A DNA stretch of 64,000 nucleotides from Bdellovibrio bacteriovorus. GTDB taxonomy: Bacteria; Bdellovibrionota; Bdellovibrionia; Bdellovibrionales; Bdellovibrionaceae. Below, piece by piece: positions 17,600-26,822 of the stretch. The stretch is taken from the NCBI RefSeq assembly GCF_025558485.1, contig NZ_CP102930.1, positions 2,976,001 to 3,040,000 of the forward strand. The letters run 5' to 3'. The notes under the pieces are model-generated. The model did no database searches and was not told where the DNA came from. It saw only the letters and a program-made list of their open reading frames with translations. The translations under genes were made by a program, and so were the position numbers. The first letter of the stretch is position 1. Every line of letters starts with the position of its first letter.

Positions 17600-17788
17600 C
17601 AAAGACTCCTTCTCGGTATGAGACAGGTTGATGTATTTTTCCGGGAAAGAAAACAAATTTTCGTGGAATACTTGGCCCTTTGCAGAGGAGAGATATTGTT
17701 AACGACTGGTAAAATTCATTCAATAGTCTTGTGAAGTACTGTGCTGAACTCCCGAAAAGTTTTGTATGGAACAATCGAGGGATAAGAA

Positions 17789-18622
17789 ATGGGAATGAGA
17801 GTAACAACCAACATTGCGGCACTCAATGCACAAAGAAACCTGGTGGGTGCGCAAAGGGTCGTTAACGATTCGATGGCGAAACTCGCTTCAGGAAGTCGTA
17901 TTAACAAGGCTGCGGACGATGCTGCGGGTCTGGCGATTTCTGAAGGCCTAAAGGCGCAGATTCGTTCTGCGGCACAGGCTCAGCGTAATGCCAATGATGG
18001 TATTTCGATGATTCAAACGGCCGAAGGCGGTTTGAACGAAGTTGGCAACATCATCGTGCGTCTGCGCGAACTGGGCATTCAGGCGGCATCCGATACTGTG
18101 GGTGAAACCGAGCGTGGTATGCTGAACAAAGAGGTGCAGCAGTTGACCAGTGAAATGCAAAGAATTGCGAAGTCCACAACATGGGGAACAACCAAGCTTT
18201 TGGATGGCTCGGCACCGAATTTTGATTTTCAGGTGGGCATCGGCAACGATCCTTTTGCAGACCGAATTTCTTTTGAGGCGGGAAAACATGCCGCTACTTT
18301 GGATGCACTGGGGCTTGAAGGTTTGGATTATTCCACGAAAGAAGGAGCCCAAACAGCATTGCAAAGACTGGATGATGCGCAGACAAATGTCAGTGGCACC
18401 CGGGCTTATCTGGGAGCCTTGCAGAATCGTCTGACGTCAACGGTGGATAATCTGGGCGTGACTCAGGAAAACCTGTCTGCGGCCAACAGTCGAATTCGTG
18501 ACACTGACGTGGCGGCGGTTTCCAGTGAGATGGTTAGAAATAATATTTTATTGCAGGCAGGCACTTCGGTTCTGTCGCAAGCAAATCAGGCAAATCAATT
18601 GGCGCTGAAGCTGATTGGCTAG
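17789..18622 (+). CDS. fliC: flagellin
   Basis: The 277-residue protein is a short flagellin consisting essentially of the conserved D0/D1 helices: N-terminal MRVTTNIAALNAQRNL and ASGSRINKAADDAAGLAIS, and a C-terminal ENLSAANSRIRDTDVA followed by a coiled-coil tail ending LKLIG. The variable central domain is minimal, as in Bdellovibrio flagellins. It has GAGGGAT as ribosome-binding site and its own terminator. It lies about 9 kb upstream of the fliL-fliA operon. Predatory bdellovibrios carry several flagellin paralogues (established knowledge); which one this is cannot be decided here. I could not find a good sigma-28 promoter in the 110 bp upstream. Confidence 0.96.
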   Translation: MGMRVTTNIAALNAQRNLVGAQRVVNDSMAKLASGSRINKAADDAAGLAISEGLKAQIRSAAQAQRNANDGISMIQTAEGGLNEVGNIIVRLRELGIQAASDTVGETERGMLNKEVQQLTSEMQRIAKSTTWGTTKLLDGSAPNFDFQVGIGNDPFADRISFEAGKHAATLDALGLEGLDYSTKEGAQTALQRLDDAQTNVSGTRAYLGALQNRLTSTVDNLGVTQENLSAANSRIRDTDVAAVSSEMVRNNILLQAGTSVLSQANQANQLALKLIG

Positions 18623-18640
18623 TCGAAACTCCGTTAACGA

Positions 18641-18670
18641 AAAAGGGGATCTCGTTTGAGATCCCCTTTT
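18641..18670 (+). terminator. flagellin intrinsic terminator, bidirectional
   Basis: The arms aaaaggggatctc (18641-18653) and gagatcccctttt (18658-18670) form a 13-bp perfect stem with a 4-nt loop and T-rich tails on both strands. It serves flagellin and the convergent gene ending at 18696. Confidence 0.93.
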
Positions 18671-18695
18671 TTATTTTCAAATCAGATTCTGACAA

Positions 18696-19190
18696 TTAGA
18701 AATTGAAAGAATAAACCACAGACGTGAACGCCACGCTGGAGGCAGAGTCACTGTCGAACCAGTTCCATGCTTCAAGGCGCTCAAGACCCAAAGCACCCGC
18801 GCCGTTTGGAAGTTTCAACTGACCGCCGTAACGGAAGCTTGGACCCACAACGGTTTTATCATCCATACCGTCCATTTTGATCATGGAGATACCAAAACCC
18901 GGAGCCAGATAAGCCGTCGCATTTGTGGATTCAACAAGTCTTAGCATGGAGTGAGCACCGAAAGTCAGAACTTGTGGAACGCCTGCATCTTTCTTTTCAG
19001 TTTGCAGGAAGATGTAAGCACCCAAAGCACCCTGATCGTTGTCGAATTCCATTCTGCCACCGATGTTCAAAGCAGAGCTGGACATGCCCAGGTTGATGCT
19101 GGCAGTTTTTCCGGAATAAGAAGCAACATTTCTAGCCGCAAAAGATACGGAAGAGGAAAGAAGGCACAAAGCCACGATTAGTTTTTTCAT
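18696..19190 (-). CDS. small outer-membrane beta-barrel-like protein
   Basis: The 164-residue product starts with a Sec signal (MKKLIVALCLLSSSVSFAA). The mature chain has amphipathic beta-strand character (SINLGMSSSALNIGGRMEF, then GAYIFLQTE) and ends with Phe (VVYSFNF), consistent with a small outer membrane barrel. Function is unknown. ATG at 19190 has AAAGGAG 6 nt upstream, better than the in-frame ATG at 19217. Confidence 0.72.
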   Translation of the reverse strand: MKKLIVALCLLSSSVSFAARNVASYSGKTASINLGMSSSALNIGGRMEFDNDQGALGAYIFLQTEKKDAGVPQVLTFGAHSMLRLVESTNATAYLAPGFGISMIKMDGMDDKTVVGPSFRYGGQLKLPNGAGALGLERLEAWNWFDSDSASSVAFTSVVYSFNF

Positions 19191-19260
19191 TAAAGACTCC
19201 TTTAGTTTGTACGCCAAAGAAGTCTGTCAGGATTCAAGTTTTTGGCAACACAAAACGCGC

Positions 19261-21564
19261 TTAGACGCGCTCCAGTCGGGCGTATTTCACGACAAACTTC
19301 TTAACGGTATTGTCAGTGAACATGACGCTGACCTTGAAGTTTTCGCCAGTTCCCTCCGTCGCATAAATAGTGCCGACACCAAAGGTGGGATGTCTGACGC
19401 GCATACCTTTTGAAAACGGTGCGCTGCCAGAAGATCCATCACCGTCGTAATCCGGGAAGTCCTGCACATCATCATAGCTTTGGCTGCGAGCCTTGTTGCG
19501 CTCATAGCCTCCGCCGCCAGTATTACCCCATTTGCCAGCACCACCGCCAAAGTCTGAATCGTATGAACTTGAGCCATAACGGGAAACGAAGCGGGGAGCT
19601 TCCGCTGAAGTTTTAAAGTCGATCAGGTTCTGCGGGATTTCTTTGATAAATCTGGAAGGAGGATTGAATTGTTCCTGCCCCCATACACGGCGCATTTTTG
19701 CATAAGTCAGCCACAGTTTTTGGCGCGCGCGGGTCATGCCGACATAAGCCAGGCGGCGTTCTTCCTCGACGTCTTCTTCGCTGTCACTTTCAGCACTGCG
19801 AGCACTTGGGAATAAGTTTTCTTCCAACCCCACCACAAAGACATAGGGATATTCCAAACCTTTGGAAATATGCAAAGTCATCATCGTGACAGAGTTCTGT
19901 TCCTGATCCAAGGAATCCACATCATTCACCAGGGCCATCTCTTCAAGGAAGCTGGTCAGGGTGGATTCTTCTCCACGCTCTTTGGCAAATTGAGCAATGG
20001 CATTGTCCAATTCTTCCAAGTTCTCAATACGCGCCTGAGCTTCTGGGGATTCATCCTTCTTCAGGGCCGCCAGATATTCGGTGCGATCCAGAACGATGTG
20101 GTAGAAGTCCACCAGTTTGAAGTCTTTGGCATTCGTCTGAAGCTCAGTCATCAATTCCAGGAAGCGACGGATTTTTCCGGTTGTTCCCGCATTGAAGATA
20201 CGTTCGTCACAGGCTTTGAAAGCGGCCTCGAACATGCTGATGTTTTTTTGAGCTGCGTATTCTTCAATTTTTTCGATAGTGGTTTTGCCGATACCGCGGG
20301 CCGGAACATTGATGATACGTTTCAAAGCAATATCGTCCGCCGGATTGATGGACAGCTTCATGTAAGAAAGCATGTCCTTGATCTCCATACGCTCATAGAA
20401 GCGCACACCACCGACCAGACGGTATGGAATGCCCATGGTACGAAGCTGTTCTTCCAACACGCGGGACTGGGCATTGGTGCGATAGAAGATCGCATAATCG
20501 TTATAAGACCCTTCGCCTTCGTTCATCATGGACTGAATGGTCTTGGCCACGAAGCGGCCTTCTTCGTATTCGTTTTTTTCCTCGCGCACGTGAATCAAAT
20601 CACCCGCATCATTGGACGTGAAAAGAGTTTTGTCTTTGCGTTGCGAGTTGTTTTTAATAACCGCCGTGGCGCCATTCACGATATTTGCGGAAGAACGATA
20701 GTTTTCCTCCAGCTTCACCACCTTGGCGTCGCGGAAGTCTTTTTCAAAATCCAGAATGTTTTTAATATCCGCACCACGCCAACTGTAGATCGATTGATCC
20801 TCGTCACCGACCACACAAAGATTGCGGTGAGCAGACGCCAGCATTTGCACCAGCAGGTACTGAATGTGATTGGTGTCCTGATATTCATCCACCATGATGT
20901 AGCGGAACTTTTTCTGATACATCTGCAACACATCCGGATACATGCGGAAAAGGTCGTAGGTCTTTAACAGCAGATCATCGAAGTCCAGACTGTTGGCCTT
21001 CTTCATCTCGTTTTCATAGGCCTTGTAAACCTGCACGGTCTTTTGATCCATCAGGCGTTTGGAGGATTTCTCCAGTCCTTCCGGGGAAAGCCCCATCATC
21101 TTTGCGCTACTAATACGGCTTTGAAAACTCTTGGCCGGATACATCTTGTCGTTGATATCCAGAGCTGTCATGACCTTCTTGATCTGGCTCAGCTGATCGG
21201 AAGAATCATAGATTCCGAAGAAAGGTTTGTAGTCGAGCAAAGTGATATGCTGGCGTAAAACGCGCACGCAGAAACTGTGGAAAGTGCTGATCCAAAGCTG
21301 GGAATGAACAATGGCACCCATATCAGACAGAATCTTGTAAATACGGTGTTCCATCTCTTTGGCAGCCTTATTGGTGAAGGTCACGCAAAGGATCTCATCC
21401 GGGGCCGCGACCCCTTGGCCGATGATATTGGCCATACGATGGGTCAGCACCCGGGTTTTGCCAGAACCAGCACCGGCAAGAATAAGCAAAGGGCCTTCCA
21501 GAGTTTCAACGGCATCCTTCTGGGCGGGGTTCAGATTTTTTGTAACAAAATCAAGTACATCCAT
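19261..21564 (-). CDS. uvrD: UvrD/PcrA-type superfamily 1A DNA helicase
   Basis: The 767-residue protein carries the full SF1A helicase set: Q-motif region LNPAQKDAV, Walker A AGAGSGKT, Walker B VDEYQDTN, motif III VGDEDQSIYSWRGA, motif IV ENYRS, motif V TLHISKGLEYPYVF and motif VI VGMTRARQ. The C-terminus has a tudor-like domain (GMRVRHPTFGVGTI), as in PcrA and UvrD, which contacts RNA polymerase. It unwinds 3'-5' in nucleotide excision repair, replication restart and removal of recombinase. ATG at 21564 is chosen because AAGGA lies 7 nt upstream and the family N-terminus starts there; the longer frame begins at 21600. Confidence 0.95.
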   Translation of the reverse strand: MDVLDFVTKNLNPAQKDAVETLEGPLLILAGAGSGKTRVLTHRMANIIGQGVAAPDEILCVTFTNKAAKEMEHRIYKILSDMGAIVHSQLWISTFHSFCVRVLRQHITLLDYKPFFGIYDSSDQLSQIKKVMTALDINDKMYPAKSFQSRISSAKMMGLSPEGLEKSSKRLMDQKTVQVYKAYENEMKKANSLDFDDLLLKTYDLFRMYPDVLQMYQKKFRYIMVDEYQDTNHIQYLLVQMLASAHRNLCVVGDEDQSIYSWRGADIKNILDFEKDFRDAKVVKLEENYRSSANIVNGATAVIKNNSQRKDKTLFTSNDAGDLIHVREEKNEYEEGRFVAKTIQSMMNEGEGSYNDYAIFYRTNAQSRVLEEQLRTMGIPYRLVGGVRFYERMEIKDMLSYMKLSINPADDIALKRIINVPARGIGKTTIEKIEEYAAQKNISMFEAAFKACDERIFNAGTTGKIRRFLELMTELQTNAKDFKLVDFYHIVLDRTEYLAALKKDESPEAQARIENLEELDNAIAQFAKERGEESTLTSFLEEMALVNDVDSLDQEQNSVTMMTLHISKGLEYPYVFVVGLEENLFPSARSAESDSEEDVEEERRLAYVGMTRARQKLWLTYAKMRRVWGQEQFNPPSRFIKEIPQNLIDFKTSAEAPRFVSRYGSSSYDSDFGGGAGKWGNTGGGGYERNKARSQSYDDVQDFPDYDGDGSSGSAPFSKGMRVRHPTFGVGTIYATEGTGENFKVSVMFTDNTVKKFVVKYARLERV

Positions 21565-21736
21565 GGCGGCTTCCTTCACCTGCGTTCTGGGGGCTGTCAA
21601 ACTTGTAGTGAGACTGACAAAGTTTGTCTATCTCTAAGTTTTTATTGAGGTTTTGGAGTTTTTTCACTATAACTATAACGCAATAGGTCAAGTGAGCGAG
21701 AGAACCCTCCCGTTTATAGAGCTTAGAGAGGACTTT

Positions 21737-23065
21737 GTGAAGCGCGTTTTTAGCCGGATCACCGCAACAATTTTAGCTGTAGGGACATTGAGTGCCTGCG
21801 CTCCTCAGTCAGAAACGGCCGAGGAAAAAGGGACAGTCCGGGTTCTGGCTCCGCAGTCGGACTCCAAGTCCGGTTATGCTCTGCAAACAGTGGATTTGCG
21901 TGGGATCACAGATCTGCAAACCGTTTCCGGAAAATTTGTCCGCTTCTTTATGAGTCCTCGCATTGTGAAGGGTAAACTTACAGGCCGCCCGGCGGTCAGT
22001 CGTTTTATCAAAAATCAAGAAGGCGAGTTTATTCCTGCCAACGAAATGACCCAGCAGCTTGTGGCAATCTATGCACACACGCAGCGTTTGGCCCAGTTGG
22101 ATGATGAACTGGGGGCTGGTGGTATTAACACTTGGCCACGTGATGTGGGTGTCGGCGTTCGTGTTAAAGGTGGGCAGAATAATAATGCCTACTATGACGG
22201 TGACACGGATTCCATGCTGGTGGTGCCATACAATCAAGCCGGTCTTCCGATTGCAATCAACGGCGGTATTCTGGCGCACGAACACTTCCATTCTCTGTTC
22301 TACAAAGTTGTTATTAAAAACACGGCAGAATCCAAAGCCACCGCGCACACTCTGGAAGATTTCGTTGGAGCTCCGATTGTGGCTGAAAATCTGGCAGCAC
22401 GGGGCCGTCTGAAGCCATCTGACATCGAAGGCGCCGATCTGGAAGAGGCGGATTTGCAAAAATACTATCGTCAGGCCATGCTTCGTGGTTTGAACGAAGG
22501 CCTGGCAGATTACTGGGGCTGGATGTACACCGGAAATCCTGACTTCATCGCCCAGTCGCTGCCGAAAGAAAAAATGAATCGCTCCATGAACGTGGACGGG
22601 ATTTTTGCGACTTATGAACTGCCAAGTGCAGGCACAGTTAAAAACAGCATTCAGGTATTTTACAAAGCTGGCGACTCCAAAAAATTTGAAAGCTATGTGA
22701 CAGGTTACGCTTATGTTATCGGCACGCAGTTTTCCCGCATGCTGAAAAGCTTTACGGAAGTTTCAGCCAAAGAACGTGGCTTGGAATCCCTGGTTGCTCG
22801 CAAAGAAGTGGCCAAAGTCATTCTGCGCACCCTAAGCACTCTGAAAACGGAACTGGTTGAAAGTGAAACTCCGTACTATCGCGCTGAAAAGTATGTCATG
22901 AGTTTTGCCAAAGAACTTTCGGAAATGAAACCGGCGGAATGTGAGTTTCTGGCTGGCGTGATCAATGTTTCCACCGATGAAGCCAACACACGCTATTCCT
23001 GCAAAAAGAACGCGGATGGATTGAGTCTTGAAGCCAACACAGTCAGTGCCCAGGAAGTCATGTAA
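21737..23065 (+). CDS. predicted zinc metallopeptidase lipoprotein
   Basis: The 442-residue product has a lipobox LSAC at Cys21, so it is likely anchored in a membrane facing the periplasm or outside. In the middle lies HEHFH (His181, Glu182, His185), which fits HExxH, and 72 residues after Glu182 comes NEGLADYW with Glu254, a plausible third zinc ligand as in gluzincin peptidases. The rest matches no family I recognise. The GTG start at 21737 has AGAGGA upstream and gives a clean lipoprotein signal; the longer frame from 21653 does not. The next gene starts within its stop codon (TAATG), implying translational coupling. Confidence 0.65.
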   Translation: MKRVFSRITATILAVGTLSACAPQSETAEEKGTVRVLAPQSDSKSGYALQTVDLRGITDLQTVSGKFVRFFMSPRIVKGKLTGRPAVSRFIKNQEGEFIPANEMTQQLVAIYAHTQRLAQLDDELGAGGINTWPRDVGVGVRVKGGQNNNAYYDGDTDSMLVVPYNQAGLPIAINGGILAHEHFHSLFYKVVIKNTAESKATAHTLEDFVGAPIVAENLAARGRLKPSDIEGADLEEADLQKYYRQAMLRGLNEGLADYWGWMYTGNPDFIAQSLPKEKMNRSMNVDGIFATYELPSAGTVKNSIQVFYKAGDSKKFESYVTGYAYVIGTQFSRMLKSFTEVSAKERGLESLVARKEVAKVILRTLSTLKTELVESETPYYRAEKYVMSFAKELSEMKPAECEFLAGVINVSTDEANTRYSCKKNADGLSLEANTVSAQEVM

Positions 23066-23661
23066 TGAAACTTCTTATCGCATTTTTAATTCTGACAGTA
23101 TCGTGGGGCGCCGGGGCTCAGGAATCCCGTATGAAGATCAAAGCCGAAGACCCCGTGTCGTTGCTGGCCCTGTATCCGTTGACCTATGAAATGCGCTACG
23201 AGCGTGGCAATTCCCAGGATCTTGAAAGCCGTCAGCCGGTCAATTTCGGGCTGGGCTATCATCGCAGCCGTTACAGCGTGCTGTTTGAATACAGTCACTT
23301 TTCTGATGAAAGTGGCAATGGCACATCTTCCGTCGAACGCAAACATCAGGATCTGCTGATGTGGGGTCGTTACAACCTGGTGGCTGGGACGGATGAACAC
23401 ATGCGCGGCATTGTGTATCTGGGCGCGGGTGTGGGTGGTTATGAGGAAGAAGTGATTACGACCTTTATGGGTTCCTCCCGCAGTGACAAGACCGGAATGA
23501 AAGTGATGGGCGGAGCTGCTGCCGGGCTTGAGTTGTTCATGACCGGCCATTATGGCGGTGTTTCTGCGGCTTTGGAGGGGCGGGCTTTGATGGGCCCTGA
23601 CTTCGATCCCAATCCTGTCTTTGGCGTTGCCCTGCGCCTGGGCTTAGTCCTGCCTTTATAA
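23065..23661 (+). CDS. small secreted beta-barrel-like protein coupled to the predicted peptidase
   Basis: The 198-residue protein has a Sec signal peptide (MKLLIAFLILTVSWGAGAQ). The mature chain has repeated amphipathic strands with Tyr and Gly (NFGLGYHRSRYSVLFEY, GIVYLGAGVGGYE) and ends in LGLVLPL, suggesting a small outer membrane barrel. Its ATG overlaps the preceding stop by one base, so synthesis is coupled to the predicted metallopeptidase lipoprotein, and the two probably act in the same process. No family is recognised. Confidence 0.7.
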   Translation: MKLLIAFLILTVSWGAGAQESRMKIKAEDPVSLLALYPLTYEMRYERGNSQDLESRQPVNFGLGYHRSRYSVLFEYSHFSDESGNGTSSVERKHQDLLMWGRYNLVAGTDEHMRGIVYLGAGVGGYEEEVITTFMGSSRSDKTGMKVMGGAAAGLELFMTGHYGGVSAALEGRALMGPDFDPNPVFGVALRLGLVLPL

Positions 23662-23668
23662 AATAAAA

Positions 23669-23691
23669 AAGCCCCGCTTGTGGCGAGGCTT
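23669..23691. terminator. terminator between convergent genes
   Basis: The arms aagccccgc and gcgaggctt pair with one mismatch; an A-run precedes and a short T-stretch follows. It can serve both the barrel-like gene and the convergent SPOR gene. Confidence 0.65.
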
Positions 23692-23722
23692 CTTTAAGGA
23701 ATTTTAAAAGCGGTACTAAAAA

Positions 23723-24517
23723 CTATTCAGTGATTTTCTGAACAATTGCAGAGCCAACTTTGGCTTTCGTTACAAGCTCTGTACGATAAGCTTGAGCTTC
23801 TTTTTGTGTGGCGAATTGACCAACACTGACGCGGAACCAGGTTTTGCCTTTGATATTCGCCGGAACGTAGAAGGCGCTGTAGCCTTTGTTTTTAAGGTCA
23901 GAAGCCATTTTCTGCGCTTCACCTTCGTCAGCGTAAGAAGCCACTTGCACAGTGAATTTACCCACTGCGAACTGCGCTACGTCTTTTGGTAACGAGGACG
24001 GCAGACGGTCTTCTTTCGCAGCCACTTTTTTATCGACAGCTTCCAAAGATGCCGGGGACTTGCCAGCAGCCACAGTTTTAGCGGCTTCGGATGGTTCGTG
24101 ATTCTGAGTCACCGGAGTTTTATCTGCTTTAATCGGCATTGGTTTGTGTGGATCTTTTGGTTCCACGTTTGTTTCAGTTTTGCTTTCAGCTACATCAGCA
24201 TGATGGTCTTCAGTTGCAGGTGCTGTTGCTTCACCCGCTGCGATTGGAGTTGTTTCATCAGCAACAAATTCTTCAGCAAGCTTGGCGATTTCTTCATCAG
24301 TCATCGCGCCCACTTTGCCTTCAGTTGCAGGCTCCTGAGATGGCACAGATGCCACGTCACGTTCAGCTGTATGGGAAGTCTTTTGCGGCTCTAGAGCGGA
24401 AAGAGCGTGTTGGTTGTCACTATACTTTTTGCCGGCAAAAATACCGATAGAGAAAGACAACAAAGAGATAGAGAAAACTAATGTTAGTTTTACCACGACA
24501 TCCATTTTAGAACCCAT
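23723..24517 (-). CDS. SPOR-domain inner membrane protein
   Basis: The 264-residue protein has one N-terminal membrane segment (about 6-28), a long Pro/Glu/Ala/Lys-rich linker (about 30-180) and a C-terminal SPOR domain of about 75 residues (KFTVQVASYADEGEAQKMAS ... FRVSVGQFATQKEAQAYR). SPOR domains bind denuded glycan strands at septa, so a role in division or cell-wall remodelling is likely. ATG at 24517 has GAGGA 8 nt upstream. It is divergent from the inositol monophosphatase gene across 133 bp. Confidence 0.87.
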   Translation of the reverse strand: MGSKMDVVVKLTLVFSISLLSFSIGIFAGKKYSDNQHALSALEPQKTSHTAERDVASVPSQEPATEGKVGAMTDEEIAKLAEEFVADETTPIAAGEATAPATEDHHADVAESKTETNVEPKDPHKPMPIKADKTPVTQNHEPSEAAKTVAAGKSPASLEAVDKKVAAKEDRLPSSLPKDVAQFAVGKFTVQVASYADEGEAQKMASDLKNKGYSAFYVPANIKGKTWFRVSVGQFATQKEAQAYRTELVTKAKVGSAIVQKITE

Positions 24518-24650
24518 TTTTTCAATCCTCATAATTTTTAAACCCGCTTGAATGCTTAAGTTTCGGGCCCTTCCTTTGGCCCTTCAAACATGTTAGCGTT
24601 AATCCGCCAAACTGGTCAATCATCCAAGGGTCCGGCCCAAAGGGGAAAGC

Positions 24651-25502
24651 GTGGAAAACAGCGTAAAATCAAGGGATTGGAAGCAGGTCTTAGGTCAAGC
24701 TATCAAGGCTGTGAGCCTGGGGCGTGAAGTGCTTCTCAATTATTTCGGTAACTTAGAGCACGTGGAAGAAAAATTCCAAGCAGGTCTTGTAAGTGAAGCC
24801 GATAAAGAATCAGAAAGAGTCATTGCAGAGCATCTTAAGAAAAATTTTCCGGAAATAGAATTTTTAGGCGAGGAAACCTTTGCGGCATCTCACGGAACCG
24901 GGACCAACGTCGCGTGGAGCAAGGCCGGCCCAAACGGGCGCTGGATACTGGACCCACTGGATGGAACCACAAACTATGTTCACCGCTTTCCGATTTTCTG
25001 CATCAGTCTGGGGTTGGAAATTGACGGTCAGATTCAGTTGGCGGTGATTGATGTTCCGATCCTGAAAGAAACCTACACTGCGATTCGCGGGCAGGGAGCT
25101 TTCGTCAATGGACGTCCATTGAGCATCAGCAAAAATACAGAGCTTAAAAAAGGTCTGTTGGCGACAGGTTTTGTTTCTGAACACGAACACGTGATCTCGG
25201 AACAACTGCGTATTTTCGACGACATGGTTCGCAAGTGCCGTGGGGTTCGCCGCCCGGGGGCTGCGGCCTACGACCTTGCACAGGTGGCGCGTGGCGTGTT
25301 TGACGGCTATTGGGAACGCAACATCCAGCCTTGGGATGCGGCTGCGGGTATTCTGCTGGTGGAGGAAGCTGGTGGCGTTGTGCAAACTTATCGCGGTGAC
25401 AAGTACACTCCGTACAAAAACTCAATTGTGGCGGGAAATGCGGCGATGGTGGCAGAGATGCAAAAAGTGCTGGTGCCTCGGTTAAGTGAAGGCACCAACT
25501 AA
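24651..25502 (+). CDS. suhB: inositol monophosphatase family protein
   Basis: The 283-residue enzyme has the metal-binding motifs of the IMPase family: GEE (about residue 74), DPLDGTTNY near residue 103 and WDAAAGILLVEEAGG near the C-terminus. It hydrolyses inositol-1-phosphate or related phosphomonoesters with Mg2+; in enterobacteria SuhB also takes part in rRNA antitermination. The GTG start is preceded by AAAGGGGAAA. It ends 11 bp before the convergent L,D-transpeptidase-like gene. The substrate cannot be deduced from sequence. Confidence 0.88.
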   Translation: MENSVKSRDWKQVLGQAIKAVSLGREVLLNYFGNLEHVEEKFQAGLVSEADKESERVIAEHLKKNFPEIEFLGEETFAASHGTGTNVAWSKAGPNGRWILDPLDGTTNYVHRFPIFCISLGLEIDGQIQLAVIDVPILKETYTAIRGQGAFVNGRPLSISKNTELKKGLLATGFVSEHEHVISEQLRIFDDMVRKCRGVRRPGAAAYDLAQVARGVFDGYWERNIQPWDAAAGILLVEEAGGVVQTYRGDKYTPYKNSIVAGNAAMVAEMQKVLVPRLSEGTN

Positions 25503-25513
25503 AAGGTCACGAA

Positions 25514-26302
25514 CTAGTTCCGTTTGTTGCCAACGACCAAGCGGCCGTTTTGAGCCTCATCCAGCAGGGAAGAGTGGTAGTGAAAAATAACACTGCCACC
25601 TTTCAGATAAGGAATCAGCTTTTCCGCCATGGACAAGGACAAGGCCGGGCATCCCCAGCTTAAACCCAGGCGACCAAAAGGTTGCCCCGTTTTGGGGTTT
25701 TTCATATTGATAAAGTCCTCACCGACATACCAAGCGCCATGCACCACGATGTCACGGTTATAAGCCTGGTCATTGGATTTTTGCAGACCATACATGCGCA
25801 GGGTCTTACCGTAAGAACCTGAATAGATATCCCCTGTCAGATAGAAACCCAAAGAGGTCTGGCGCGAGTCTTTTGTGTTACTGAATTTGTAAGCGTAATT
25901 GCCTTCACCGCTGCCGATACCATGGGAAGTATAGTATTTCTGTACATCACCTGTGCGCATATTGATGAAATAGAAACGCCGCTGAGTCGATGGTGCTGAA
26001 TAGTCCACGATCGCCACATACTGAGGATTATGCAGCGTCACTGTTTTGCTGCTGCGGCTGCGTTTATTTTCTTCACAAGGGCGGACACTGGCAGGATCTT
26101 TACCTTCACAGACATAAGTGTCCTGATTGAAGCTGCGGCCGCGATTTTCGTACATGAATTTATTCAGGCGGGAAAGCGCATCTGCAGGAACTCCGGCGCT
26201 GAGGATTTTCTTTGTGATGGTATTTCCGGAGGATTGGGCCTGGGCTGTCAGCCCCGCAGCGCAAATCAGTCCACCTAGCAACAGATTCATATATAACTTC
26301 AT
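25514..26302 (-). CDS. murein L,D-transpeptidase catalytic-domain protein (YkuD_2 type)
   Basis: The 262-residue protein has a Sec signal peptide ending near AQAQ and a domain resembling the YkuD_2 family: VVHGAWYVG supplies the conserved His, and LSWGCPALS supplies Ser-x-Gly-Cys with the nucleophile Cys218. Such enzymes act on meso-diaminopimelate crosslinks or anchor proteins to peptidoglycan. Predatory bdellovibrios use many L,D-transpeptidases during prey invasion and growth (established knowledge); a role for this one is inference. The start has AGGAG 5 nt upstream. Confidence 0.85.
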   Translation of the reverse strand: MKLYMNLLLGGLICAAGLTAQAQSSGNTITKKILSAGVPADALSRLNKFMYENRGRSFNQDTYVCEGKDPASVRPCEENKRSRSSKTVTLHNPQYVAIVDYSAPSTQRRFYFINMRTGDVQKYYTSHGIGSGEGNYAYKFSNTKDSRQTSLGFYLTGDIYSGSYGKTLRMYGLQKSNDQAYNRDIVVHGAWYVGEDFINMKNPKTGQPFGRLGLSWGCPALSLSMAEKLIPYLKGGSVIFHYHSSLLDEAQNGRLVVGNKRN

Positions 26303-26415
26303 AGGGTCTCCTACTAAATAGAAACCCGTTATATTATGGCTGGCTCAGAATGGAAACTGTCAGGATTTTTGACAGGAAGAAAACACAAAAAAGTGCCGCA
26401 GAAAGGCCTTCAAAA

Positions 26416-26486
26416 AGGTACGGACTTACTTTTGGTAGTGCGTATGCGTCTAACGCCTTTGCACAACCAAAAGTAAGTCCGTACCT
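26416..26486. repeat. 21-bp perfect inverted repeat with 29-nt loop
   Basis: The arms at 26416-26436 and 26466-26486 are exact reverse complements (core acggacttacttttgg). The loop contains a smaller gcgt/acgc stem. On the minus strand the structure is followed by TTTTT, so it may end transcription of the CsbD-like genes. Its length and loop also resemble a small mobile palindromic element. Confidence 0.9.
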
Positions 26487-26492
26487 AATGGT

Positions 26493-26789
26493 TTAGTGGC
26501 TGAGTTTGTTTTTGATGTCAGCCAGTTTATCGCCCACTTTGTCGCCCCATTTTTCCATGAAGCCTTTGACGGTGGCGTCGTCAATTCCGACCGTGCTCAT
26601 AACCTGATGAACCCGTTTGTCGGCCTCTTCTCTGGAAATACCGGTTTTGGCGGAAACCAGAGACACCAGATCGTCAGGGTTCTTCAGGGCTTTTTTGATT
26701 TCTTCATCGGTCAAATTCAGACCGGCAAACTTCTGTTTCAGGGCACTGGAAAAGTCCCCGAATTTGTTTTCTATTGCTTGCTTGTCCAT
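26493..26789 (-). CDS. CsbD-related small stress-type protein
   Basis: The 98-residue, wholly helical and charged protein ends ADIKNKLSH, nearly the same as the neighbouring CsbD-like protein (NLKDKLSH), and shares the EEA-containing 'TGISREEADKRVHQVMS' helix pattern. They appear to be paralogues, although this copy has lost the typical GKIKE-KWG start. ATG at 26789 has AAGGAG upstream, better than the longer frame from 26810. The two genes are 33 bp apart and probably one transcript ending at the inverted repeat. Confidence 0.7.
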   Translation of the reverse strand: MDKQAIENKFGDFSSALKQKFAGLNLTDEEIKKALKNPDDLVSLVSAKTGISREEADKRVHQVMSTVGIDDATVKGFMEKWGDKVGDKLADIKNKLSH

Positions 26790-26822
26790 AGATGCTCCTT
26801 CCTCGACCACAGTCGGGATGTT

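Noticed and set aside
17680..17788. Sigma-28 or sigma-54 promoter of the flagellin gene
   Set aside because: Candidate boxes have wrong spacing or overlap the ribosome-binding site.
19870..20967. 365-codon plus-strand open frame
   Set aside because: Antisense to the UvrD/PcrA helicase, whose motifs are complete.
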